A DNA stretch of 62,805 bases from Isochrysis galbana. Taxonomy: Eukaryota > Haptophyta > Isochrysidales > Isochrysidaceae. The notes under the pieces were generated by a model. That model did not search any database. It was not told where the DNA came from and saw only the letters and a list, made by a program, of their open reading frames with translations. Where the stretch lies: positions 1,938,524 through 2,001,328 of the forward strand of contig CM030933.1 in assembly GCA_018136815.1 (NCBI GenBank). Direction: 5' to 3'. This document shows positions 22,301 through 33,463 of this stretch, piece by piece (within the stretch, counting starts at the first letter, position 1; every line of letters starts with the position of its first letter). The translations under genes were made by a program, and so were the position numbers.

Positions 22301-25300
22301 TCTGTCACCGCCACCGTCGCCACCGCCTCCGTCGCCGCCATCGCCCTCGCCTCCTCCCCCGTCGCCTCCCCCTCCTTCCCCTCCGCCGCCCTCGCCACCA
22401 CCTCCCTCACCACCACCGCCGTCGCCTCCACCACCGTCTCCGCCGCCGCCGTTGGTCTCGCCGCCATCTCCGCTGCCGCCATCCCTGCCTCCAACGTCGC
22501 CACCACCTCCGTTGCCTCCGTCGCCGTATCCGCCGCCGTCGTTGCTCCCGCCGCCGTCTCCGCCGCCGCTGTCGTTCCCACCGCCGTCTTCGCCCCCACC
22601 GTCGCCACCGCCTCCGTCGCCACCGCCACCCTCACCGCCTCCACCGTTGCCTCCGCCACCGTCGGCGCCTTCCCCGTGGACGCCTCCCCCTTTGACGCCG
22701 CCACCATCGCCGCCGCCGTCTCCTCCACCGCCCTCTCCGCCGCCGCCGTCGCCTCCACCGCCCTCCCCACCGCCACCGTCCCTTCGACCACCGTCGCCGC
22801 CACCGCCCTCGCTACCTTCACCGTCGCCGCCCCCACCGTCGACTCCACCGTCGCCACCTCCACCTTCGCCGCCCGCACTTCTGTCACCGCCACCGTCGCC
22901 ACCGCCTCCGTCGCCGCCCTCACTCTCGCCACCTCCCCCGTCGCTTTCCCTCCCGTCCCCTCCGCCGCCCTCGCCGCCACCTCCCTCACCACCACCGCCG
23001 TCGCCTCCACCACCGTCTCCGCCGCCGCCGTTGCTCCCGCCGCCGTCTCCGCCTCCGCCGTTCGTGCCACCGCCGTCGCCACCGCCTCCGTCGCCTCCCC
23101 CATCGTCGTCGCCTCCACCGTCGCCTCCGCCACCGTCGCCGCCGCCCCCCTTTCCGCCGCCGCTCTCGGTGCACCCACCGTCGCCGCCCCCACCGTCGCC
23201 GCCCCCACCCTCTCCGCCGCCACCGTCTCCACCACCTCCGTCGCTTCCGCCGCCGTCGCCACCGCCTCTGTCGTCTTCGCCACCCTCACCGCCCCCACCG
23301 TCGCTGCCGCCATCCTCGCCTCCACTGCCCTCGCCGCCCTCACCCTTGTTGCCACCGCTCTTGCCACCTTCGCCCTTGCCATTTCCGTTGCCTACCCCCG
23401 CGCCCTCGCCAATACCGCCTTTCCCGCCGCAATCCCCACCGCCTTCATCGCCAATGCCGCTGTCACCTTCACCCCCGTCACCGCTGCAATCGCCGCCCCC
23501 ATCATCACCGTCGCCCCCAGAGTTACCATGGCCTCTCCCACCGTCAGCTCCCCTAGTGCCTCAACTCTTTTCTTTTTCGATGACCGCAGAAGGCTCCGTG
23601 GAAGACGTTGACGAGCAGTCTCTGATCAACAACTTGGCACAATTGTATGAGGTTCAACCTTCTGATGTGCGCGTGAGTTTAGAACCTGCTTCCATCATCA
23701 TCAATATCGAGATCAAAGTTAGCGGCGCCAAAATCGCGGCTGTTCTTCGAGCATTGAATACGATGACGGTCGCGCAGGCGTCAGAAGGCTTGGGTGTGAA
23801 CGTCCTCGGTATATCAAGCTATGCAGTTCTCGATGGCGATGCGCTACCACCACCGCCACCGCCGCCATCCCCGCACCCTCCGCCACCGTCCCCATCCCCG
23901 CCTTCCGTGCCGCCAGCAGTTCCGCGAGGGACCCCTCAGCGACCACCTCCTTCACCACAACCGCCATTGTTTCCGCCGCTACGGCCGCCTCCTTCTCCGT
24001 CGCTTCCGCCGTCCGCACCCCCACCTTTGCCACCGCCACAAGCCCCGCCGCCCTTGCCTCCATTCGTCGATTGGATGGCGCAAGCTCTTGAAAACATTGA
24101 AGGGCTTGAGTTGCTGAATTCCAACATCTCGAGCAATGTGAGCATTCAATTGGTTGAATCGGTAACGCACGGCATCAGCGAAGTGCTCGATGCAGCAAGC
24201 GCATACGCTTCTCCCCAAGACGCGTCAGCAGAGGCTAGCGCTGTCCAAGCGGGTCTGCTCATTACGCGAGCCATCAATACGGTGGTGGATGCAGTCATAG
24301 GAACGGCAGTACAAGGATCGGGTCCTGTGGAAATCGTGACTCCCAGGTTGAACGTTTCCGTTCAGAAGGCCACCAGTCCGCTTCTTTCTTTTGGCAGCAG
24401 CGGAGCTGCCAACAGTTCCATTCAACTCTCGAAGGGTCTAGCACAAGCGCTCGAGAATGGAACAAACCTCACAGTAGCGATGTGGACGTCTCCGTTCAAC
24501 GTGCACGGAGGTGTGCTGAACGAATCGGCCAGCTTCGCCGGCCCAACCGTATCTTTCTCCATACGCGCGAATGGCACGTCCCTTCGGAAATTCGACGACC
24601 CCCTTTTATTGGCGCTTCCAGCCCGCAGCCAAGATGAAGCATACAAGAATTGCATTGGACAGCCTTCATCATTCGACATTCTCGCGGCGATGCGGTCAGG
24701 TCAGACTGGCTGTGCGGCCGCATTCGAATGCAAGTACTGGGACGAAGAATTGCTCGAGTACAGTTCTAATGGTTGCCGGACGGTGCAACTGAATGATACG
24801 ATAGGCGCAATTGGCTGCTCTTGTGATCACCTCACTGACTTCATTTCCATCAAAGTCCCAATAGAAGCGCCCGATGAAATAGAGCTACTTTCTCTAGATC
24901 CCGCGGAACGTGCTGCCGTACATTGCCGCTGTACCAAGGAAATTGAGGCTACCCTTATCAAGTCTCACAATAGTTTGGACGTACTTGCGGTCAATCTAAG
25001 CATCAATAAGCCGCGACCCGGTGGAGACTACCCTGACTTTTCACATTGGTGGACGCGGGCTGACGAGGCTGCCGGGTCGTTGCTGTCGGTGCTCAAGTCA
25101 AACGGGACTGTCGACGATGACATCCCTATCCTTTTGAGCCCCACTTCTCTGCCGGAGACTGCGACCGGCGACCGTCATCAAGATCAGTTTATCGTGAATG
25201 TGTCGGGAAGCGAGACCTGCTCGAATATTTCTGTGGAAGTCCGCGCAATAGTTATTGCAAAAACGGTGGCTAGCCGCACGGTGTGGGGATGGGTACCGCA

Positions 25301-28300
25301 GGGCGGCCTTTGCACAAGCGCCGAGCAAGGCCCTGAAGGTCTCTTACCTGACTGGACACTGCCTTTGACTTTGGGCGAGGAAGTGGAAGTCGCCTTCACA
25401 GCTTGCGACTACGAAGGGTTTGCCGTTGATCACGAGTTGCCGACATTTCGCGTCGTGTTGCCTGATCCCCGATCTTTCTCTGCAGCCTTAATCGACATTT
25501 CTACGGGGAACAAGCTACACACTACTGTTGTGAGTTACGGGAGTGGCCGTTACACCGCCAAAGTGGTTGCCACGACTCTGGGCCGTTCACGTCTAGCACT
25601 CAGCCTCGGGACTGGCAGCAATGACGATGAAGACGCCACTCCGTGGCTAGGGGCGCTCGAAGTCGTTGTGAGTTGTCCTGCGGGTCTTGTTTTGGATCCA
25701 GCAACAAGCGCGTGCGTGTGCAATGCTGGCTGGGAGCCCGACGTTGTCAGTGGGCTTAATTTTTTACCACAGAGGTGCCGGCCATGCGGCGAAGGCTACT
25801 TCAAGGCATACATTGGGGGCACCCCATGCATAGCGTGCCCCGCTGGGAGCGTGCAACCCGGTGTCGGTGCCACGAGCTGTTTGGAATGTGGCGTCGGGAA
25901 CTTCCAGCCAAACGAGGGCGCGGGGCAGTGCCGTATCTGCCCTCCTCGCACTACCTCAGTGGCCCCGTACACAACCTGTGATCTTTGCGCGGCGGGTACA
26001 GTTCGAAGCTCCGCTTCAGTGGACGCCAATCAAGACACATGCGTCTCTTGCCATCCGCTGGCGTCGTGTCCCTCCAATCACACCACTCTCCCTACTATGT
26101 TGCTGAAGCCGGGCGCTTGGAGACTCACGCCCATGGCGCATATGATCGAACAATGCACGATGGCGAGTGGCAGGAGTCCTTGTATTGGCGGCGCTGACGC
26201 TGGCATGGACGGCGTTGGGTATTGCAAAACTGGATACTCAGGTTTTCGGTGCGAGGCTTGTGTATTGGGTTTCCACTTCTCTTCATCAGAGGCACAATGC
26301 GTGGCTTGTGCTACGGCGACGAGCTATGTGGCGCGGTATACGGTCCTCTTGCTTGTCCCCGTTGCCCTGATCAGCGGCATTCGTTACCTAGACCATCGTG
26401 GAGTATCGAAACGTCTATGTGCATTGCTATCTTCACTCGAGGCAGTCAGGGTGCGATCCGCTCTTTCCGCCAAACTTCGCATATTGGTGGGCTTGAGCCA
26501 GGTCGCTTGTTCCGCTTCCTTTTATTCGATCGATATCCCCAGCTCGCTGCGTTGGTTGCTTGATGGCTTAAATCTCCTACGGCTAGACATTTGGAGTGCA
26601 CCACTTCTCCCAAGAGCATGCGCAGGCGGATACCCCGTTTATTTGCTCCTCACCGCGGGTTTCCCTGCAGCTGTCGTTCTCATCGTCACGTCGGTGCTTA
26701 TCTGCTGGCAAATACATCGTCATAACATTGATGGTTCAAGCGGCTTGGAGCAACAAACTACTGCGGTGCAGGCTGCCGTCCGTGGCTTTGTCGCGGCCTT
26801 GCAGCCTGCCATGAACATCGTCATGCTCATGTGCCCAACCGTGGCTGCCGCTGCCTTTGACTCACTACATTGTCGTCAAGTGGTTGCCCACTCCGATCCT
26901 CTCGAGTACCGACTCTTCTTGTGGGCCAGTCCTGAGATCGAATGCAACTCACCCGCGGCGGAGCACCTGCGGCGCCTGGCGTTTCTGGTTTTGGCGATTT
27001 GGCCAGCGACGTCGTTGTTGAGCATGTCGTGGTTGCTTTGGCGCATCCGTCAAGCAGTCTTACACCGTTCGCCGACGTCCCTTTCAACCGCGTCCAAGAC
27101 ACTTTGGGTGGACTATCGCGTAGGTGTATACTGGTGGGGAATTATCGAGCTTACACAGCGGCTTTCTCTTTGTGGAATGTTAGTGCTCGTTCCTGAGCAC
27201 ATGATCTTTATCCGCCTTTTGGCGGCGCTCTTCGTGAGCTTTGCGTGCGTTGTTGCACAGGCGGTTGTGAGACCATATGCTCGACGCGATGTAAACAGGT
27301 TTGCGATGACTGCGCAATTACTCATTTTCTTTTTTACACTGGGGTACAGTCTCCTCCACCTGTATAATCGCTTTCAAATATTCCTGCCGAACGAGGATGG
27401 CAACTCGAACGCTGTCGCTCGTGTGATGGCCTTCACGTCCGCCGACCAAATCGCACAAACGATGGTTGCTCTCGTGCTCACACTCGCTGGCATTGTAGGT
27501 GCCATTGTGGTGCGTCGCATGTGGCAGGACACGACTGAGCAAGGATTCGTTCTCAAAGACACTCAGCTGCCGCCAAAAATCACCATTCAACGACGACACA
27601 CACATCACGCTTTCCTCTCTCATGTGTGGAGCACAGGCCAAGATCAGGTTGCAGCTATCAAGAGACAACTACAAGCTCACATTCCAGGCTTGCGCGTTTT
27701 TCTCGATGTCGATGACCTGCACGATATTCGTGACTTAGAGCGGCACGTGCGTGAGAGCTCCGTGATCCTCATCTTTCTCTCCCGCGGATATTTCAGCTCG
27801 CGCAACTGCCTCCGTGAACTCGCTGCCACCGTTGAGATGCGAAAGCCCGTCGTTCTTGTCCTCGAGGTAGACGCATCCAAAGGAGGCTATGCTAACTTGG
27901 CGCAGGCGGCGGAGGAGTGCCCGTCCGAGTATCGCGAGTACATCTTCAAAACCATGGATGGAAACCAACGAACTGCAATCGTCTGGCACCGTGTCAATGA
28001 ATTTCAACTTTGTTCACTGAAGCGAATAGCGAGCGAAACGCTCATTCACACACCTCTATATAGTGGTACGCCGAGCACAATGCCTCGAATCCGTATCGAG
28101 ACCGCGCCTTCGCTCGGCTCTCGCTCTCAATCTACTCGGGGAACATTCAGCACCAAGCGCGTGGAGCTGTGCATGCGCGGTGAGATCGTACTATCGCAGC
28201 TGAGCTTCTTCGGACGGAATCCCACTCTTTATGCTTCACCAAACAATCCCGGGGCAAATCGGGTCGTGCTTGAACTTATGGAGGGGATGGCAGCAGCGGA

Positions 28301-31300
28301 GAGACCAGTCATGGTTTGCCGTACCCCCACGGCGTTGGATGAGGCTGTTGACCGCCTAACTAGCGGCGGCGATCTCGCCGAGTGCGCTCGTGAAGTCAGA
28401 TCCCTAGCGCATGCGCACGGCAGATTCATCTTTATTCTCTACCTTAACGATCAGACGTGGGTCGGAGACGCGGGCGCATCTCTTGCACATGAAGTGCGGC
28501 TCTTGCGTAGAGCGGGTGTGCGTATTGTGGCACTGCACGAAAATGACGAAACGTTCGGTGGCTGCCCTTTCTCACGCTTTTTTGACACCACGCCCACGGA
28601 TCTTCTCGACGACGGCCTCTTCGACGACCTGGCGCTCGCGCTCCACTCTGGCGACTTTCGACCGGTAAGTTTGTTGATTGCAGCGCGCAATCTAGGTGCT
28701 TCGCATAGCTTTTTTCTCAGTGCCCTTAGGCGCTCGATTTTCGGCCGGCGCCTCGCCCCGGTAACACCAACGGAGTTGACATTGAGTAGCGAAGTGAGAG
28801 GCAGCGGCGCGGACGTTGAGCGGCCGGTGCAGCGACGGCCAAGCGCGCGGGGTGCCGGGGTCCGCAGGCTCCACGCGCTCGGCGCAGCGTCGGTTGTGCT
28901 GCATGCATCGGCATTTTGGACGGGCAGCTTTTGGCAGGCAACGTCGCCGGCCACGAGGACAAGCGCCGGCCTTCTGCTTCCGCCGCCGCAACGTGCAAGC
29001 ACCAATGAGAGAGTACTCTTCCCGCGCCCGCAGCGCCGTCTCGACTTCCTCACCATTAAGCAGCCTAGCCCTCGACGCCCAGGCGAGCTCATATCCTTCG
29101 TGAACGTGGACCCGTTCCGTGAGTCCGTCGTGAGTTGCGAGTGCCGCCGCCAAGTGCAAGTGGCTTTGCTTAAGACGGAGCAACGCGTGGAGACTCGTGC
29201 ACTCGACATGCTCGTCGCTGAAGATCCGACAGGTGCTGTCTACGGGAATTGGTCCGTTGTTGAGCTTAGCCACTCGGTGCCACGTCCTGTGGAGTTCATG
29301 AGCTTTGAGGCCCTCAGTGGGGCCGTCGCGGGGCCGGGGGTTAAGATGCGTCTAACAGCGGCCTCCCTTGCTGAAGTCGACTTCGAGGCAGGCTACCGAG
29401 CCGACATAGTTGTCAATGTGTCTCAAATTGAGTCAGATGTTTACTCTAGCGTACCTGTCGAGGTCGCGATTCGAATCCTTGCCACCCCTGTGCCCGAGCG
29501 GACTGTCTGGGGAAACGTGGCTCCTGCGTGGTGGTGCAATGTCACAGACAGCATGGAGGCTCAAACGGTGATCCGGCAACAAGAACTCGGCAGCCAGCCT
29601 TTGACAATTACGTATGGTCGTGCCACGAACGTCTCCTTCACATCATGTGATATTGAAGGCCTTCCGCTCCGGCACTCAGTCCCAACCGAGCGTGACCTAC
29701 TGCCGGATCCACGACGTTTCACTGCAGCACTGCAAGACGCCACCACCGGCGACGTCCTTCCCGTTCCTGTCACTTCGCCTGCTGGCGGCCGATACATTGC
29801 TACGATGACACCCGACCGCTTGGGCACATTCGGGCTGCGTTTGTACCTTGGCGAGAGCGATGCCGACCGTTCTGAGGCCACGCCTCTCCTCGGTGAGCTC
29901 CGAGTGCAAGTGAATTGCCCGGCCGGGCTCGTTGCCGATTTCACATCGATGACATGCACCTGCGATCGTGGCTATCAGCCCATAGAGCCAGGGACGTCTC
30001 AAGGCGCCACTGGATCGTTGGCAAACGGCTGTGAGCCTTGCCAGCCTGGCCACTTCAAATCGCATTTGGGTGAGTTTAGGTGCGACCCGTGCTTTGAGGG
30101 GACTGCCCAACTCAAGGCAGCAAGCGCCACATGTGACGCATGCGTTCCTGGGACCTTCCAGTCCGCGAGGGGCCGTCTCGTATGTGATCCGTGCCCGGTC
30201 CGAACGAACTCCACTGCCCCGTATATAGCGTGTGATTCTTGCCAAGCTGGCTGGTACCGTAAGTCAGTCGAGGTGGCAGCGAGTGCCCGGTCATGCTTCG
30301 ATTGTCCGGCGGGGACCGATTGTCCCTTCGGTTCGACGACGTTGCCGACTTTGCACTTGCGCCGTGGGTCTTGGCGCATTGCTGGCCAAGCGCGCCAAGT
30401 GGAGGTCTGCCGGACCACGCCAACAGGTGCGACGTCATGTCAGGGTGGCTCTGATGTGGGCAACGACGGTGAGGGCTATTGTGCCCCTGGTCATCGCGGG
30501 CCTCAGTGCGAGGTATGTATTGATGAGGGTCATTACTTCGAGTGGCGATCGGCATCATGTACGAGGTGTCCGCCCGCGACGCACTATGTCATGATATACT
30601 CGCTTCTCCTGTGCATCCCTACTACTCTCTTGTGCGCCGCGAGCGTCATCCACCATCGCTCTCCGCGAGCCAGGCAGGCCTTTCGCCGGATATTTGCCGT
30701 GTTGAAATCTCTGAGATATGAGAGCAAGGTGAAATTGATCATAGGCTTCGTGCAGGTAGTTGCGGTCATCGGCAAAGTGTATTCGATAGCCATGCCTGCT
30801 CTGTTTCGGGCCGTGCTGCAATCACTTGAGGCACTTTACCTCGACGTGCTTAGCGACATCTTCGCTCCATCAGAGTGTCTTGGCGGGTACGCGAATCTAT
30901 TGCTTTTGGAAGTTGGACTGCCTCTGGCTCTATTGGCCGCTGGGGCCTTGGCAGTTTTTATTGTCTACGTGCTGCGGCGCCTTCGTCAAGAGCCGGGAGC
31001 GATGAAACAGCCGAGGAAATTGTTCAAAGACGCCGGAAAGACAAGCGCCATGATCGTGCTACGGGCAGCCTTGTGGTTGCTCGTCTTCTTCTACGCAAGT
31101 GTGTCTTCCTCCATATTTGGAGCCTTCCATTGCCTCCGCTTTGTCGAAGATTCCGACCAACTACTCTATCGTGAGTTCTTAGCGAAAAGCCTTGATATTG
31201 AGTGCCCAAGTGATGGACACGCGGGTTCGGACGCATACTTCCAGCTGCGTTCTATCGCTCTTATCCTCGTCTTCATGTGGCCCTTCGGGTTCTTCGGCGG

Positions 31301-33227
31301 GCTCGCCATCCTGCTAGTCCGTATTCGTAAGGCTGTGCTTCGTCGCCGGCCGACAGAGCTCTCACACGCGACATGCATGCTCACCCGAGACTACAAGCCC
31401 GCTTACTATTGGTGGGACTTGGCCGACATGTTCCGTAAGCTCGTCCTCACCTCACTCGTGGTTCTCGTGCCCGAGAGAATAGCCTTCTTGCGGCTCATTG
31501 TTGCTTTGCTTGTTAGCGTTTTGTGCCTCGCGGCTGAGTCAACCATCGCACCCTTTAAGGCGTACGACAACCAGCTCTTGTCGTTGAGCTTGCAGATGGT
31601 GATCGTGGTGCTATTCCTCGGCTCGACTTTCATGTATATGTATCAAAGATTCGAAGTCGCCCTACTTGCTGGAGGCACGATGGTGCGCTGGCAAGCGGGG
31701 CGCCTTACGGCACTCTCTGATGTCTTCGTCTTCGAATCGCTTGATCAATTAGCGTTGGTGTGCCTTGTTGCCATGGGGGTGCTCGTCATTGCGCTCGCCG
31801 GTTTGGCCTTTCGCGTCGCCTTCATGGAAATTAATGCGGACCAGTTCAAGCTCAAGCACAGCCGTGCGCCGCCAGTACTCACTCTCAAGCCAGAGCATAA
31901 GTACCACCTATTCTTGAGCCACGTGTGGTCGACCGGACAGGACCAAGTCGCCGTGATGAAGCGGCAGCTCTCTCGAACGATCTGCGACGCGCGCATATTC
32001 TTAGATGTCGATGATCTAACGGACATTGGTAGGCTTGAGGAGTACATCGAAGAGACAATGGTTGTGGTCATCTTCTTGTCTCGCGGCTATTTCAAGTCTC
32101 GCAATTGTTTGCGTGAGGCTCGCGCGTGCATGACCCGTGGCAAGCCATTGGTGCTCGTCATTGAGAATGATGTCGCTCGGGGTGGCCTCTCACGTGAGGA
32201 GGCAGTGCAAGAGTGCCCAGCCGACTTGCGCGACTACATCTTTGGCGAAGAAGAGGACCGCCCGATCGTACCGTGGCACCGGATCACAGTCTTCCAAATG
32301 TGCAGCCTCAAAGAAATCGCGCGCGCAATGTTTGCGCACCTTCCTGCCTACACAAGTTTCGCAGGTCTTGGCGCAAAGTCACAGCTCCAGGTCTACATGG
32401 ACCATGAGCTCACTCTGGACAAGCTGTCTTTCAAGCAAATGGTGGTAGCATACGCGTCACCCAACAACCCTGGGTGCATCAAGATGGCCAAGGAGTTGAC
32501 GCGGTGCTTTCCCAACCAAGGCTTGCGCGTCGTTGAGCGGCCCCCAGCAAACATGAGTGTCACCAATGGACAGTCGGCCAAAGTCCCGCCCGTTGCCTTG
32601 GTCATTCGAAGCGGCGCGGAGCGTCAGTGCGTAAGTGTTGAGGAGATTCTCTTCTCTTCGGACGACCAGCCAAAACGGCTCTCGCTTTCACACGCAAATG
32701 AGACTACGAATACGCCCAATTGCCGCAATCGGTTGGTGTCGCTCCTTCTGCAATCAATGGCCCGCCCCCTAAAGATTTTGCGTCGGAAAAGACTCATTGT
32801 CGACAAGGATGACGTAGTCTTCTTGTTGTATCTGAACCGTCACACTTTTAGTGGTGAGCCAGGCATCGCGTTAGCGGAGGAGGTGAAGCTGGCAATGGCG
32901 CGTGATGTTAGAATAGTTACGATCCATGAGAACGACCCGACGTTAGGTGGCTGCGAGTTCGCCGAACTATTCAAGACTACACCAACGGAACTGCTGGATG
33001 CGGGCCTTTACGGCTCCATTGCATTAGCTATGCACCCTGCACCCCATCGTGATGTCAGTCTTGCGCTCGTTGCGCAAGCTCTTGGAGCATCAACGGCATC
33101 TTTAAGGATTGGCGCTCTCGTGACACTCACCTGGTCACGGCGACCCAGTCCTTCCACGGAGGACAATGAAGACTCGCCATCTACAATGCTACCATCAGCC
33201 GCGGTTGTGTGCAACAACATGGAATGA
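10306..33227 (+). CDS. Giant Pro-rich, GPS and double TIR membrane receptor (5' partial)
   Basis: The coding frame is already open at the gap edge, so signal peptide and start are missing; the stop is TGA 33225-33227. Order: Pro-rich linker; two 8-Cys modules (10516-10980); ~12.5 kb of SPPPP-type sequence; SEA-like segment (23565-23765); Pro-rich linker; GAIN-like region with GPS motif (24729-24845); ectodomain 1, Cys-rich repeats, ~8 TM helices, TIR and C-terminal TIR-like domain (to 28790); then a second ectodomain-TM-TIR-TIR-like module. SPPPP proteins are typical cell-wall/extracellular hydroxyproline-rich glycoproteins, so the N-terminal part probably projects outside and the TIR domains face the cytosol. 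The Pro frame shifts six times inside the array (near 11355, 12628, 13848, 16091, 19367, 20582), each at a poly-C length change. From 20582 to 33227 the frame is unbroken. Corrected length would be about 7,600 residues. The ligand and signalling output are unknown. Confidence 0.75.
10516..10980 (+). other. Two 8-cysteine modules in the Pro-rich ectodomain
   Basis: Two related ~44-residue modules (10516-10647 and 10849-10980) are separated by a Pro-rich linker. They share the spacing C-P-D-x4-C, then V-C, M-C-P-x-C, G-x-C-D-x-T-C, and (D/E)EL-x-H-C. Eight conserved cysteines each suggest four disulfides in a secreted domain. I do not recognise the family; it does not match EGF or ShK spacing by eye. 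Confidence 0.6.
11170..21480 (+). repeat. Macrosatellite of ~1122-bp Pro-rich coding units
   Basis: About nine head-to-tail copies. The landmark CTACGCCACCGCCGCCCTCT occurs near 11360, 12481, 13604, 14726, 15848, 16968, 18090, 19212 and 20336, giving periods of 1120-1124 bp. The main period is 1122 = 3 x 374 codons, so the unit preserves frame. Units differ by few substitutions (for example CTCCT versus CTTCC near 14220 and 17586, CACCACC versus CACTACC near 19676), indicating recent homogenisation. Each unit encodes a fixed order of [29 protein letters not shown] and FVPPPS blocks, so it is a higher-order repeat and not simple SPPPP slippage. Confidence 0.9.
21480..23560 (+). repeat. Diverged Pro-rich units at the 3' end of the array
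   Basis: After the last near-identical unit the same block order continues in shorter, substituted copies (starts near 21476, 22040 and 22600). Some CCN codons have changed so that TSP, VSP and FLP replace SPP. The Pro frame is uninterrupted and runs into the SEA-like segment. Divergence rising toward the array edge is the usual pattern for a tandem array homogenised from the middle. Confidence 0.75.
23561..24860 (+). other. SEA-like segment and GAIN/GPS-like region
   Basis: At 23565-23765 a ~65-residue segment has SEA-like alternation ([19 protein letters not shown], then IIINIEIKV). After another Pro-rich linker (23850-24065) comes a ~250-residue Asn/Ser-rich region with many N-x-S/T sites, ending in a GPS-type motif: CKYWDEE (24729), NGCRTV, then [13 protein letters not shown] (24816-24854). 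In adhesion GPCRs and polycystin-1 the GPS pattern is C-x-W...GC...C-x-C-x-HLT-x-F and cleavage falls after the Leu. The HLT is intact here (Leu 24831-24833, Thr 24834-24836), so autoproteolysis is plausible but not shown. Confidence 0.7.
24861..28790 (+). other. Receptor module 1: Cys-rich ectodomain, ~8 TM, TIR, TIR-like
   Basis: A ~270-residue ectodomain is followed by an EGF-like stretch ([20 protein letters not shown]) and GCC2/GCC3 (ephrin-receptor-like) repeats at 25780-26110. Hydrophobic segments lie near 26325-26385, 26625-26710, 26785-26870, 26970-27050, 27130-27200, 27200-27270, 27300-27375 and 27455-27520. A TIR domain follows (27601-28060): [17 protein letters not shown], and [14 protein letters not shown]. 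The Glu at 27816-27818 sits where TIR NADases have their catalytic Glu. A second TIR-like domain (about 28200-28700) carries [25 protein letters not shown] and [12 protein letters not shown]. The layout suggests surface sensing coupled to TIR signalling or NAD-consuming activity; that is inference. Confidence 0.75.
28794..29033 (+). other. Candidate phase-0 intron of 240 bp (multiple of three)
   Basis: GAA|GTGAGA at 28791-28799 is a good donor and CCCGCAG|CGC at 29027-29036 an acceptor, both on codon boundaries. The enclosed sequence is open in frame but reads as low-quality protein (Arg/Ala/Gly-rich) with no counterpart in the other module. Because its length is 3 x 80, retention or removal both keep the frame. 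It could alternatively be the relic of an intergenic spacer between two once-separate genes. Confidence 0.45.
29034..33227 (+). other. Receptor module 2: second Cys-rich, ~8 TM, TIR, TIR-like copy
   Basis: This is a diverged duplicate of module 1 that starts just after the position of the GPS motif: [18 protein letters not shown] aligns with [16 protein letters not shown]. It has ectodomain, GCC2/GCC3-like repeats (30010-30370), about eight hydrophobic segments (30585-31830), TIR (31895-32350) with [37 protein letters not shown] and the equivalent Glu at 32115-32117, and the C-terminal TIR-like domain (32440-33110) with [24 protein letters not shown] and [12 protein letters not shown]. It lacks its own Pro-rich, SEA-like and GPS parts. 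It continues in the same frame as module 1, implying a fused protein, unless an unseen promoter near 28800-29030 drives a separate one. Confidence 0.75.
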
Positions 33228-33450
33228 TCAGCAAGCATGCTTGCATAAGGCACTGTGGGCTCAGATTGCATCACATGCCGTGGAACGAGTAGACATCTCC
33301 GAGTTGACGACCAATTCCTAGCCACACATGCAAAGAGCGTGCGAGTTGCAGAGCAAACAGCTTACAAGACGGCATGTGCTTACGGGATGATAGCTTGGCG
33401 TTGTTAAGATCTCTGGTTGACTTTTGGGTGCAAAACAATTCGTTATAGTC
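33228..33450. other. 3' flank of the giant receptor gene
   Basis: About 220 bases of unique-looking sequence between the stop codon and a short retroelement insertion. No polyadenylation signal or ORF could be assigned with confidence. Confidence 0.4.
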
Positions 33451-33463
33451 TAGATGACTTTCA

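Noticed and set aside
11195..23382. Long minus-strand frames of Gly/Asp/Glu or Ala/Glu/Val repeats
   Set aside because: They are reverse complements of the CCN-rich array and stay open only because the composition excludes stops; no domains, splice signals or flanking context.
11350..23600. Arg/His/Leu-rich and Ala/Thr/Val-rich plus-strand readings of the array
   Set aside because: Alternative frames of the SPPPP units. The SPPPP reading is favoured because it joins both flanking coding regions once six homopolymer indels are accounted for.
10977..33227. One uninterrupted ~7,400-residue protein in a single frame
   Set aside because: Although open, this frame mixes Pro-rich with Arg/His and Ala/Val readings of identical units, so it is not the biological protein as it stands; the Pro frame moves between frames.
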